Shown: positions 35,493 to 43,539 of the stretch, piece by piece
How positions within the stretch are numbered: position 1 is the stretch's first letter
How the letters are laid out: each line of letters opens with the position of its first letter
Source of the DNA: Verrucomicrobiota bacterium
Lineage (GTDB): Bacteria; Verrucomicrobiota; Verrucomicrobiia; Opitutales; Puniceicoccaceae
Reading direction: 5' to 3'
Length of the DNA stretch: 64,000 nt
NCBI GenBank assembly: GCA_038744685.1
Contig: JBCDMB010000003.1
Coordinates: 1 to 64,000, forward strand
Translations under genes and position numbers: made by a program
The notes under the pieces: generated by a model
What the model saw: the letters and a program-made list of their open reading frames with translations, nothing else
What the model was told of the DNA's origin: nothing
The model's database searches: none

Positions 35493-35969
35493 CTACTCAT
35501 ATTCAACTTTAAAGTTTATAAACTGCACACCTCCTCCAAAAACGGGTTGCTGGTCCTCTCCGACAAGATAGACCGGAATCACCATCGCCTCTCTCTGCGC
35601 ATCACGATCCGTCAGCACTAAGTCTTCGGGCCTCGTAAACCAGTACTCAATCTTCAGATCGTCACCGCGTTCAACGGTTCTTACTTCAACGACTGTAGGA
35701 TCGGACAGAAAACGGTGTACATTTTCTCTCACTCCATTAAAAAATTCCACCTCTTCTTCTTCTGACTGGTAGCCAATTGGGGAATGCTCATTCCCCTCAA
35801 CGTATATTTCAAAGAATCTAGATGGATCAGATGTGTTCAGGGAGTTGAAGAAGGCTACTGACTTTTCGTCAGAACGCAGGAAATCCGACACTATAATGTG
35901 ACGTTCACCAAAAAGTAGAGCGCACTGAATTAATCCTAATGCTAGAACACACATCTTTATTACTTTCAT
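35493..35969 (-). CDS. Secreted protein of unknown function
   Basis: Not a family I recognise. Signal peptide MKVIKMCVLALGLIQCALLFG, then a 135-residue acidic domain of alternating strands ending FINFKVEYE. There are no cysteines in the mature part. GGAGAG lies 6 bases before the ATG, and the ATG directly abuts the stop codon of the upstream gene, so the two are cotranslated. Base composition is lower in GC than in the surrounding operons, which suggests recent acquisition. Because the upstream product may be a fragment of a toxin-bearing repeat protein, an immunity role is conceivable, but nothing shows it. Confidence 0.6.
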   Translation of the reverse strand: MKVIKMCVLALGLIQCALLFGERHIIVSDFLRSDEKSVAFFNSLNTSDPSRFFEIYVEGNEHSPIGYQSEEEEVEFFNGVRENVHRFLSDPTVVEVRTVERGDDLKIEYWFTRPEDLVLTDRDAQREAMVIPVYLVGEDQQPVFGGGVQFINFKVEYE

Positions 35970-36446
35970 CTAGTTCTCTCCTGGGGCTATAAACAGAAAC
36001 TCTTGACTCGGGAGACTGTGAACTTCGTGGTCTACGGCTTTGCCACCTGCGTAGTTTATCTCTTTCACCTCAAGGTCTACTCTATATGTTTTTGTTATCA
36101 TGCGAACTGTAGCACCGTTTGAATTCGTCCACTCCGTAGAGGTTTCGTTCACAAGACCGACATCGGAGTGCAATAAAGTCACCTCTGTTTTAAGGTAGGC
36201 AAGTGGGCCGGTAATTGCATTATCTGACAAATAAGGGTTTGGCCTAAGAGATAAGCTATAACCAGTGATCGATGGAGCAACCGGGTTTGCAGGATCTACG
36301 CATCCTTCAATAAACGCACTCGCGTGAATGTTGCCGCTGACCGATACATTATTTAAGGTGTGAACGTCAAATTGACTCCGCTCTACTGGTCTTGGCGATA
36401 ACTCTACTCGATTCAGCCCCATAGGGTCCAGCCCCGTCGTCGGCAC
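35970..36446 (-). CDS. Unknown protein, possible tail of an RHS-like gene
   Basis: A 158-residue reading frame that begins with GTG in VPTTGLDPMGLNRVE. The DPMGL string resembles the end of RHS repeat cores (DPxGL) that mark the boundary between core and variable C-terminal domain. The frame stays open about 230 bases upstream of the GTG but contains no RHS repeats there. The remaining 140 residues are strand-rich (SITGYSLSLRPNPYL, YRVDLEVKEINYAGG). It could be a truncated polymorphic C-terminal domain whose core has been lost, or a stand-alone small gene. Coding is supported by the abutting downstream gene with a strong ribosome site. Confidence 0.5.
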   Translation of the reverse strand: MPTTGLDPMGLNRVELSPRPVERSQFDVHTLNNVSVSGNIHASAFIEGCVDPANPVAPSITGYSLSLRPNPYLSDNAITGPLAYLKTEVTLLHSDVGLVNETSTEWTNSNGATVRMITKTYRVDLEVKEINYAGGKAVDHEVHSLPSQEFLFIAPGEN

Positions 36447-36774
36447 CTGCGCATAAAAGTGCCGGTTCGTGCCATCCGGTAATCCTGCCCGGTCGGCGGA
36501 TGTCCAAAATGGGTGACCCGACGCGATTATCGTAACGGTAAGCCCGTTTTCCTGGCGCGGATAGCGGCTTGCGGAGCGATCGGACCTGACGCGTCCGGCA
36601 GCTAGAAAAAAATCCCCCGACGCGGTTTTTTGACCCCGAGCCGGTTTCCTCCGGTGCGTATGTTGGATTCAGGGCAACCATTGCAGCGGTCTTGAATCTG
36701 CCTTTGGACCGACTTCCGGGCAAGGCTTTTCGGGCGGATCCATCGGGACGCGAAGCAGCTAAAGAAATAGCTCG
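36447..36774. other. Gap without convincing gene, possibly decayed
   Basis: 328 bases rich in GC compared with the genes to the left. Minus-strand frames are open through much of it but show no recognisable protein family or start. It may be the eroded upstream part of the gene at 35970-36446. Confidence 0.5.
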
Positions 36775-36999
36775 TTATCGGGTCAGCTTCAGGAACTCGT
36801 CAATCGTCAGTCCCGATGCACGGATCAGGCTTCGCAAGGTTCCTTTGGCAACTTCCTTGTGATCGGGAACGGAGAGTGTCGTCATGCTGCCGTCCTTGAC
36901 CATCACCATATGGCTTCCGCGTTGGCGGACTTTTTCCCAGCCGTCCCGGCCGAAGGCTTTGGCGACCTCGCGTCCGCTCAAACTCGGCAGGGAGGGCAT
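36775..36999 (-). CDS. hicA: HicA-family mRNA interferase toxin
   Basis: A 74-residue toxin of the HicA double-stranded RNA-binding fold, a type II toxin that cuts mRNA and blocks translation. The catalytic histidine is in QRGSHMVMVKDG, followed by TTLSVPDHKEVAKGTLRSL, the usual strand and helix. It follows the HicB gene with one base between the stop and start region, so both are read from one transcript starting at the antitoxin. Lying in a small accessory island beside a decayed integrase, it was probably acquired horizontally. No mutations are seen that would inactivate it. Confidence 0.88.
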   Translation of the reverse strand: MPSLPSLSGREVAKAFGRDGWEKVRQRGSHMVMVKDGSMTTLSVPDHKEVAKGTLRSLIRASGLTIDEFLKLTR

Positions 37000-37000
37000 T

Positions 37001-37219
37001 TCAGACGGCGACTTCGATTTGCCGGGTTTCGATTGTCAGCGGCAAGCCCCGTTCCGAACGTACTTCCAAGCAAAGCAGGATCGCTTCACGAACATTTTCC
37101 AAGGCTTCCTGGCGGCTTTCGCCTTGGCTCACGCATCCGGGGATCGAGGGACACTCGGCCACCCAAACACCGTCCTCATCGCGGTCCAATGTCACCGTAA
37201 AATTCATGGAGAAGATCAT
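37001..37219 (-). CDS. hicB: HicB-family antitoxin
   Basis: A 72-residue HicB N-terminal domain: FTVTLDRDEDGVWVAECPSI, PGCVSQGESRQEALENVREA, then a short C-terminus. It should neutralise HicA and is encoded upstream of it, a common order. There is no C-terminal HTH or ribbon-helix-helix, so autoregulation by DNA binding may be absent or rely on another protein. The start is ATG 37219 or ATG 37207; neither has a strong ribosome site. The gene begins 20 bp from the end of an integrase remnant. Confidence 0.88.
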   Translation of the reverse strand: MIFSMNFTVTLDRDEDGVWVAECPSIPGCVSQGESRQEALENVREAILLCLEVRSERGLPLTIETRQIEVAV

Positions 37220-37238
37220 GGCCGAATTCCGGGATTCT

Positions 37239-37395
37239 TCAAGTTCTCTCTTTGCCCGAAGGGTGCGTCCGTCCGTGGACCTCGATGAGTTCTTTGATGC
37301 TCACTTCGGTGTAGATCTGTGTCGTCTTGAGTTTCTCGTGGCCGAGGAGTTACTGGATGAAGCGGATGTCGGCCCTACCTTCGAGCATGTGGGGG
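37239..37395 (-). pseudogene. Tyrosine recombinase C-terminal remnant
   Basis: The minus strand encodes HMLEGRADIRFIQ-stop-LLGHEKLKTTQIYTEV followed by VHGRTHPSGKERT and a stop. This is the end of an integron/phage-type tyrosine integrase: it carries the third catalytic block (LLGHE) and the tyrosine nucleophile (TQIYT). An in-frame TAA at 37350-37352 interrupts it, probably from CAA. Upstream of HMLEG the homology disappears, so the catalytic N-terminal two thirds are gone. Not present in any complete open frame. Confidence 0.75.
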
Positions 37396-37467
37396 TTCTT
37401 ACATTGTTTAGCGTTGGAAGTTCAACGTTTCAAGTTTGCTATCTCTCTGCCAATCCGCCCAAGAAAG

Positions 37468-37851
37468 CTACTCCAAACCGCGCCTTACCAGATCCTCCTC
37501 ATCCAAACCCAAAAGATGACCGAGCTCATGAAGAAGTGTAACCCGCACTTCCTCTCGAAACTCTCCAGTATCTCCCTCTACAAAATCCACGATGTTTCGG
37601 AGGAAAATGAGAATCCTTGCCTGCCCCGCTTCCTCCTCTCCCACATCCGCACCATCGAACATTCCCAGAAGGTCAGGTTCCCAACCATCATCAATCAGGT
37701 GCTTAGGCATTTCCTCCTCCAACAGAATGGGGATCGCCTTGGCGACCGCACGGATCTCGGGAGGCAGCGCACCAACCGCATCTTCCACAACCTTTCCCGC
37801 GATTTCGACCCAATCAGTGGCCACCCGCAAAGCACTCCAGAATCCGATCAT
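37468..37851 (-). CDS. Minimal zincin metallopeptidase-like protein
   Basis: A 127-residue metallopeptidase-like protein. The zinc motif HExxH appears in VTLLHELGHLLGLDEEDL, with the family's typical acidic tail. The N-terminal half has the expected VVEDAVGALPPEIRAV helix and LLGMFDG strand. This matches the small zincin-like family found widely in bacteria, with no defined substrate. The coding end lies in the same operon as the inositol-phosphatase-like gene: its first 38 bases overlap the end of that gene. It is the last gene of the polymerase-GT4-phosphatase-zincin operon. No signal peptide, so probably cytoplasmic. Confidence 0.82.
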   Translation of the reverse strand: MIGFWSALRVATDWVEIAGKVVEDAVGALPPEIRAVAKAIPILLEEEMPKHLIDDGWEPDLLGMFDGADVGEEEAGQARILIFLRNIVDFVEGDTGEFREEVRVTLLHELGHLLGLDEEDLVRRGLE

Positions 37852-38617
37852 GAAACTCGCGGCTGGATGAGGCGATCAATGAGTTTCCTTCCTCTGCGTT
37901 GAGTCCTCGAAAATCAGAGACGATGGCACCAGCACCCCTTAGAACCGGCAGCAGTGGCAAAAGGTCCCAAGGACTTAGAACCGGATCGAGCATCGCATCC
38001 GCCTTTCCGCTCACCAAGGAGAGATACCCAAAACAATCCCCCCATGAGCGAACGATTCCTGCCTCCCGAATCAGTGACTTAAAGACCTCGCCCCGATCAA
38101 GAAATACCGGGTCGGAGGGATCCGTGAGGAGAAGAGTCGAATCGGATATCGCCCTCGCCTCTCTCACGCGGGTCGGTTCACCATTGAGAAACGTCGTCCG
38201 ATTGTCTCCGACCGCCATCTGATCGAGAACCGGTTGAAAGATGCAGCCGATCACCGATCGATTCTCGTGAAGCAGCCCTACCAAGGTTCCGAATAAGGGA
38301 ACCCCGTGAATAAAACTCTTCGTTCCGTCAATCGGGTCCAGAACCCAGACGAAGTCACGGGAGACATCGGTTCCACCAAATTCCTCGCCAATCACCCCGT
38401 GCTCAGGAAATCTACTTTCAATCCGCTTCCTCAACAAGAGTTCCGCGTCCCGGTCTGCTTCCGTAACCGGTGAACCGTCCTCCTTATCTTCAACCTCGAA
38501 GCTTCCTCTACGAAAACGCTCGGCAACCAATTCTCCTGCTTCCCGAGTGATTGCCTCAGCGAATGTACGAAATTCGTCCAACCTTTTGTCGATGAGACCT
38601 TCCAACTCTTCGCTCAT
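37814..38617 (-). CDS. Inositol monophosphatase/HisN-family phosphatase
   Basis: Mg-dependent sugar- or histidinol-phosphate phosphatase. Motifs: GEEFGG for the first metal ligand, WVLDPIDGTKSFIHGVP (the DPxDGT core), and SPWDLLPLLPVLRGAG. Length 267 is normal. The run-on GTKSFIHGVPLFGT is closer to histidinol-phosphatase (HisN) than to classic inositol phosphatases, so HisN is the best guess, though no other histidine genes are here. GAGGA lies just before the ATG. It follows a GT4 gene by 21 bp and overlaps the zincin gene at its end. Confidence 0.85.
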   Translation of the reverse strand: MSEELEGLIDKRLDEFRTFAEAITREAGELVAERFRRGSFEVEDKEDGSPVTEADRDAELLLRKRIESRFPEHGVIGEEFGGTDVSRDFVWVLDPIDGTKSFIHGVPLFGTLVGLLHENRSVIGCIFQPVLDQMAVGDNRTTFLNGEPTRVREARAISDSTLLLTDPSDPVFLDRGEVFKSLIREAGIVRSWGDCFGYLSLVSGKADAMLDPVLSPWDLLPLLPVLRGAGAIVSDFRGLNAEEGNSLIASSSREFHDRILECFAGGH

Positions 38618-38638
38618 TCCTCAGGAAAGCGTTATCCG

Positions 38639-39835
38639 CTACCCGTTCTCAACCCCAAAAACCTTCCGGTTTCGATCCTGAGTGGCAAACACCTTCAACA
38701 AATCGTCATGAAACCGGTCAAAACCAAATTTCTCCTCATAACGAAGCCTTCCGTTTTGCCCTAGTCGATCTCTCCACTCGGAATCCTCCGCGAGCTGTTC
38801 AATTCCCTCCGCCAGACTCCCAGCGTCGGGAGGAGCCAACAGGGCCACGTTCTCATCCAAAACCAACCGATTGGCGGCCGTATCCGTGGCAAGGATACAA
38901 CGCCCCGACCGCAAGTAATCGAGAACCTTCAAAGGTGTATTTCCGCCCTGCAACCGTGGAGATACCAAAACATCGCAAGCGATCAAAAAGTCAGCGACCT
39001 CGTCTGGCTGAATGCGGTCCAGATGAACTACGCGTTCCGAACAACCACATTCCCGTCCGATTTTTGCCGTGTTTTCCCGATCCTCTCTTGAGCCTCCCAC
39101 GAAAACAAAACGAAGCACCCCTTCCTTGCGCAGCACTTTCCGTATTGCTTCACAGAGGAGCGGTACTCCCTGGTATTCAGCGAACGATCCGATGTAGGCG
39201 ACTACAAGATCATTGGGGTGGCAGCCGAAAAGTTCCCTCCATCGGGGAATCTCTTCACTCTTCCCTTCTCGGTCCGTTGAGGGAACATCTGAAATTACAT
39301 GAACCTCTCCACGCACCCGATAACGGTGAACCTGCTTCGCAAGACCGGGTCCCGTTACAATAATCACGTCCGCACGACGACAGACAAACCTCTCCAACGA
39401 AGCATAAACCGTCATCAGCAAGTTCTTCATCCTCGACTCCGAGCGGTGGGAGCCCGGATCGGAGTGTTTTTCAAATACAAAACGGGCACCTGTAACTCGT
39501 GCAACCAGCCAAGCGGCCAACCCCATGTCTTCGATTCCATGGACGCTCGAATAGCGGCGGAACAGGCCGAGAAGAATCCCTCGGACTGCAATCATCCTTC
39601 CAAAAATAAATTTCGGCCAAGAGGGTCCAATCCGGATCTCTCTCACCCCCGGAAGATTCCATACACGGAACAGTCGCACCGAATCCGGTAGATCCACTTC
39701 CGCGCCAATGGGTAAGGTCACGACGTCCATGGAGAATCCGTCGTGCCCTAGAGCCCGCAGAAACGCCTTCACTCGCAGCGGAGAACCTCTCGCTTCAAAG
39801 AGTGGTTGGGAACAAAGCGTTAGGATTCGCTTCAT
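38639..39835 (-). CDS. GT4 glycosyltransferase
   Basis: A 398-residue GT-B fold enzyme. ILTLCSQPLFEARGSPLRVKA starts the acceptor domain. The donor domain has VVAYIGSFAEYQGVPLLCEA and the late region ISPRLQGGNTPLKVLDYLRSGRC, a short form of the GT4 E-x7-E motif in which the first glutamate is not obvious. Such enzymes often make cell-surface glycans. Its start overlaps the stop of the DNA polymerase gene by ATGA (39832-39835), so it is translated from the polymerase message, an odd pairing. No membrane segment is evident. Confidence 0.82.
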   Translation of the reverse strand: MKRILTLCSQPLFEARGSPLRVKAFLRALGHDGFSMDVVTLPIGAEVDLPDSVRLFRVWNLPGVREIRIGPSWPKFIFGRMIAVRGILLGLFRRYSSVHGIEDMGLAAWLVARVTGARFVFEKHSDPGSHRSESRMKNLLMTVYASLERFVCRRADVIIVTGPGLAKQVHRYRVRGEVHVISDVPSTDREGKSEEIPRWRELFGCHPNDLVVAYIGSFAEYQGVPLLCEAIRKVLRKEGVLRFVFVGGSREDRENTAKIGRECGCSERVVHLDRIQPDEVADFLIACDVLVSPRLQGGNTPLKVLDYLRSGRCILATDTAANRLVLDENVALLAPPDAGSLAEGIEQLAEDSEWRDRLGQNGRLRYEEKFGFDRFHDDLLKVFATQDRNRKVFGVENG

Positions 39836-41994
39836 AGATCATCGCCTAAAAACTCGCCGTATCGTTTCAGCCAGTTTTCGATTCGTTTTTGATAATAGCC
39901 GGGATCGTAAGGTGCCGCTACCGGATCAAACTCTTCCAAGGCACGCGCTTTTTGCCATTCGGGCGAAGTCCGCTTCTCGCCCTCACCCACATAGTAGCGG
40001 ACTCTTTCTCCCATTTTTGGGACTGGTTTCATCCGAAGGGCCACCTCAAGCGATGCCCTCCGGGATTTTCCTTTATCAGCAACCGCCTTTTCATAAGCGG
40101 TCGGCGACTGACTCAAGAACTCTGCCTTTGCCAATTCCTCGACGGGAATCGAGTGCTCTTCGAGTCTGGACCGAAGTTCGGTGATCGTCTCCCTGGGATG
40201 CTCCTTGCGCTGTCCGAGCAACCACTCAATCAGGTGCTGGGTCAGATCGCGGAGAAACGGCTCTGTTCCCCGTGAACGAAGGGCCGATCCTTTAACCACA
40301 ACACTCCCCTCATCGAGCAACGCATAGTTCTTCGCCTTGTAGCAAAACATCGCCTCGTAGGCACCGTCGAACTCCAGATCGACCCCTTCCGGAAGATCAC
40401 CGTTGACCAATTCCAACAACCCTTCCGGATTCTGAAACCACTCGGGAGCCGACACATAGATCCCATCGGTATCCGCCTCGAGAACCCGACACTCCTTGGA
40501 CTGAAAGTTGGTAATCAATTGCTCCAGAATTTCGCGACCCCCTGCCGTTACCTCGGCCGCCAGATCACTATCGCCAAACCGAGCCCCACCGAAACCCAGA
40601 TAGCCGTAGAACGAATTGATCAAAATCTTGAAGCTGTTCTGCCTTGCGGAAAACTCCTGCTGCAAACTCGGCTCAGACTCCTCTTGAGCTCTTTTCTTAT
40701 AAGAAAGCCGCTCGGAGCGAAGCCGTTCCAGCGCGGGAATCAACACCCCAAGGTCATCATTGCGCGGGTTTCGGCCGATGTGAAGCAGGAGACTTGGATA
40801 AAGCGAGGCGACGTCGAAGTGAAGAACCTTGCGAAAGACTCCCGTCTCAAAACTGCGCGAGACAGCACCCTCAAAAGACCGGGACTCCTGTGGGACCGGT
40901 AAAGAACGCTCCGCTCGGAAGTACTCTTCCAAAAAAATCATCTCCACCCGAGTGCCGGTGCCACGAAGGAGTATCTCCTGCAAAGTCATCGGGAAGATCG
41001 CCGCCTGTGCGATGTAGGTAGGCAGGAGAATCGTCGCTACACCTTCCGTTTCCCGCAAATCGTCCTCGAGATAGCTCAGGAAAGTCTTCCGATCTTTCCA
41101 AAAAGCACCGGCGATTTCCTCTCCTGGAAGATACGTTCGATCTTCCGCCGTGCTCAGCCCGAAATGGCGGGCGAGATCTTTCAGACCGAAAGATGGCAGA
41201 CTTCTTTGGGTAAGGTCGTAAAACTGGGCCGCAATCAGAGTATCGAAAACCGCCCGACCGGGAATGTCGCAGCGAAGAAGGTCGAACCACCTTTCAGCAA
41301 TCCTGACCCGGCTTTTACGAAAATTAGCCGATGCCCCGAATCGACCCCAGTCAGGTGCTAGTTTAAAACGACGACCTCTCGTATTGAGATAGGAGAGGTC
41401 GAAATTGAAAAAGTTGTGCCCCTCAAGAATGTCAGGATCAATCTCCCGCAATCGACGTCCGAAACGCTTCAAGAGATCCCGCTCCGCGGTATCGCTATTC
41501 TCCGCCAGCTCCAAAAACTCGGTCTTGCCGCCGCAACGGATTCCAATCGCGAGAACCCGATCCCCTTTGCGCCTCGCATCGCTAAACCCTCCCTCCTTCT
41601 CGCAGTCCGTTTCGATATCGATCTGACAGCGAACCAGATCGTCGAGAAAGCCCGGTGTGAAGAGCCTTAACCCATTGCGCAGCATGAACTGATGTTCGAG
41701 CGGCCGAACCGACTCCACCTGAGCGGGTCCGCCCGAAAGCCTCGCGAGCACCTTTGCAGAGTGCGGATCTTTCCCTTCAATGAGATGAGAAAGAGCACCG
41801 CTTCCCGCAAGCCGCTTTCGTGGCAACGCTCCTACTTCCGGATCTTCACAGAGGCTTTCGGCCACCCAGGCGAATCCTTCAAACGGATCCTGCTGCACCC
41901 GCGCAGCGCCACCACTTTCAGACCGCCACGCCGTGTGCACCTGAGCCTCGTTTTCGTCTACCCAAATACCAACGAGATTCTCTTTAGCAGACAT
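39832..41994 (-). CDS. Family B DNA polymerase, bacterial divergent type
   Basis: A 720-residue replicative/repair-type polymerase with proofreading. Exonuclease motifs: Exo I D126-I-E128, Exo II GHNFFNFD with D199, Exo III Y308-x3-D312. Polymerase motifs: A D394-VASLYP, B K456 in RQNSFKILINSFYG, C A-D508-T-D510. All catalytic carboxylates are present. It is shorter than E. coli Pol II and lacks its N-terminal region, and the palm sequence is more like phage/archaeal B enzymes. It is the first gene of an operon with GT4, phosphatase and zincin genes, which gives no clue to its job. Possible roles are damage tolerance or repair; the chromosomal replicase will be a C-family enzyme. Confidence 0.88.
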   Translation of the reverse strand: MSAKENLVGIWVDENEAQVHTAWRSESGGAARVQQDPFEGFAWVAESLCEDPEVGALPRKRLAGSGALSHLIEGKDPHSAKVLARLSGGPAQVESVRPLEHQFMLRNGLRLFTPGFLDDLVRCQIDIETDCEKEGGFSDARRKGDRVLAIGIRCGGKTEFLELAENSDTAERDLLKRFGRRLREIDPDILEGHNFFNFDLSYLNTRGRRFKLAPDWGRFGASANFRKSRVRIAERWFDLLRCDIPGRAVFDTLIAAQFYDLTQRSLPSFGLKDLARHFGLSTAEDRTYLPGEEIAGAFWKDRKTFLSYLEDDLRETEGVATILLPTYIAQAAIFPMTLQEILLRGTGTRVEMIFLEEYFRAERSLPVPQESRSFEGAVSRSFETGVFRKVLHFDVASLYPSLLLHIGRNPRNDDLGVLIPALERLRSERLSYKKRAQEESEPSLQQEFSARQNSFKILINSFYGYLGFGGARFGDSDLAAEVTAGGREILEQLITNFQSKECRVLEADTDGIYVSAPEWFQNPEGLLELVNGDLPEGVDLEFDGAYEAMFCYKAKNYALLDEGSVVVKGSALRSRGTEPFLRDLTQHLIEWLLGQRKEHPRETITELRSRLEEHSIPVEELAKAEFLSQSPTAYEKAVADKGKSRRASLEVALRMKPVPKMGERVRYYVGEGEKRTSPEWQKARALEEFDPVAAPYDPGYYQKRIENWLKRYGEFLGDDL

Positions 41995-42101
41995 CGATCA
42001 GACACCCCTCGGTTGGCAACGAAGGCAGTTTCCCAAACTGCAAGAGATTTTTAGAGCGAGGAGTTGTTTAGTGACTCGAAAAGCGTCTCCCACGGGTCGC
42101 C

Positions 42102-43205
42102 TCATCCAATTTTATCCAGGATCGCCGCAACCATCTGGTCCGTCCCGACAGCTTCTCTACCGAAGGCGATATCGCTGGTGCGCACGCCATTCTTTACGAC
42201 AGACTTGACCGCTTCCTCGATCCGATCCGCAGCCTGATTGGCTCCAAAACTGTAGCGCAGCATCATAGCCGCACTTAGAATCTGCGCACAAGGGTTGGCC
42301 TTATTCTGGCCGACAATGTCCGGCGCACTTCCTCCACCCGGCTCGTAGAGTCCAAAAGGATGCCCATGTGCATTGTGATCTTTTCCAAGACTAGCCGAAG
42401 CCAACATGCCAATCGACCCGCAAACGACCGCCAACTCGTCTGAAAGAATGTCGCCGAACATATTTTCGGTGAAGAGAACGTCGAACTGGTTTGGATTGGA
42501 AACCAGCTGCATCGCAGCGTTATCGACGTAGAGATGGCTCAATTCAATCTCCGGGTATTCAGAGGCAAAAAATTCTGTCACCGTCTTTCGCCACAACACC
42601 GAGGTCTCCAACACATTCGCTTTGTCGACCGAGCACACCCTGCCGCTTCGTTCTTTCGCAGCTACCGCTGCCACTTCGGCAATGCGACGGATCTCCGATG
42701 CTTTGTAGACCATCGTATCGATCGATTCCACGTCCCCGTCGTCGAGTTCAACAGTTGTCTTAGGCTGTCCAAAGTAGATGCCACCCGTCAGCTCGCGGAT
42801 GCAAACGATATCAATCCCCTCCGGGATGCGGTCTGGTCGAATTGGCGATGCCTCCACTAGCTCCGGGAAGAGCAATCCGGGCCGAATATTCGCAAATAAA
42901 GAGAACGCCTTCCGCAAAGGCAGCAGTGCAGCCCGCTCCGGTTGCTCCTTCGGTGGAAGACTCTCCCACTTGGGTCCTCCGACCGAGCCAAAAAGGATGG
43001 CATCTGCGGCCTGACAGCCCACCAGAGTTTCACTTGGTAGGGCAGTTCCATGACTGTCAATAGCGGCTCCACCGACGGGGTATTCCGCGTAATCCAGAGC
43101 GAAGCCCTCTTGTTCGGCCACCCTTTTCAGGATGGTCATTGCTCCTACCATGACCTCGGGTCCGATCCCGTCTCCCGGGAGAACCGCAACTTTCACTTCC
43201 ATCAT
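42102..43205 (-). CDS. leuB: 3-isopropylmalate dehydrogenase
   Basis: NAD-dependent decarboxylating dehydrogenase in leucine biosynthesis. The N-terminus VKVAVLPGDGIGPEVM, the substrate-binding RELTGGIYFGQPK, the SVDKANVLETSVLWRK block, and the final catalytic/cofactor region MFGDILSDE and GSAPDIVGQNKANP are all as expected. The in-frame upstream start at 43283 adds 26 non-homologous residues; ATG 43205 is chosen for its GAGG ribosome site. No other leu genes are adjacent. It lies opposite gpmA across a gap with a REP-like palindrome. Confidence 0.95.
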   Translation of the reverse strand: MMEVKVAVLPGDGIGPEVMVGAMTILKRVAEQEGFALDYAEYPVGGAAIDSHGTALPSETLVGCQAADAILFGSVGGPKWESLPPKEQPERAALLPLRKAFSLFANIRPGLLFPELVEASPIRPDRIPEGIDIVCIRELTGGIYFGQPKTTVELDDGDVESIDTMVYKASEIRRIAEVAAVAAKERSGRVCSVDKANVLETSVLWRKTVTEFFASEYPEIELSHLYVDNAAMQLVSNPNQFDVLFTENMFGDILSDELAVVCGSIGMLASASLGKDHNAHGHPFGLYEPGGGSAPDIVGQNKANPCAQILSAAMMLRYSFGANQAADRIEEAVKSVVKNGVRTSDIAFGREAVGTDQMVAAILDKIG

Positions 43206-43539
43206 CCTCATTAGATACGTTGCCCGCTTCACAAGGGCGAGGGTCTTTTTCAATTTTCCAACTTTCGCCTCCACAAAAGTCAAAATTTAGACAGTTAGAA
43301 TGGAGCGGCGGCTTCAGCCGCCGAAAGTGTTCAAAGGGGGGTTCTCCGGCGGCAAAAGCAGCCGCCCAGGGCCCCGGATTCGGGTTCAGCGACTCCACCA
43401 ACTCGCGTCCGGTCCAGAGTAATGGCGGCCATAAGCACCCCTTCAAACTACTGTCACTCCGTTTTCACAAACTTGGAGCTTGCACGTTTTCGCGCCCTTC
43501 TCTCAATCTGCGAGCCAAACGAACCTTTTTTTCGCGACT
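43206..43539. other. Divergent intergenic region with REP-like palindrome
   Basis: 334 bases between leuB and gpmA. Besides the GGAG palindrome at 43302-43323 there is a second GC-rich hairpin near 43354-43372 (GGCGGC with GCCGCC). No gene is credible. Confidence 0.6.
43302..43323 (+). repeat. REP-like palindrome with GGAG head
   Basis: GGAG (43302-43305) followed by CGGCGGCT-TC-AGCCGCCG, 8-bp arms. Same architecture as the sites at 17454, 23526-23585 and 35392. Confidence 0.65.

Noticed and set aside
36367-36723. Minus-strand 118-codon open frame
   Set aside because: Proline/arginine-rich out-of-frame sequence overlapping the gene at 35970-36446; no start signal or family resemblance.
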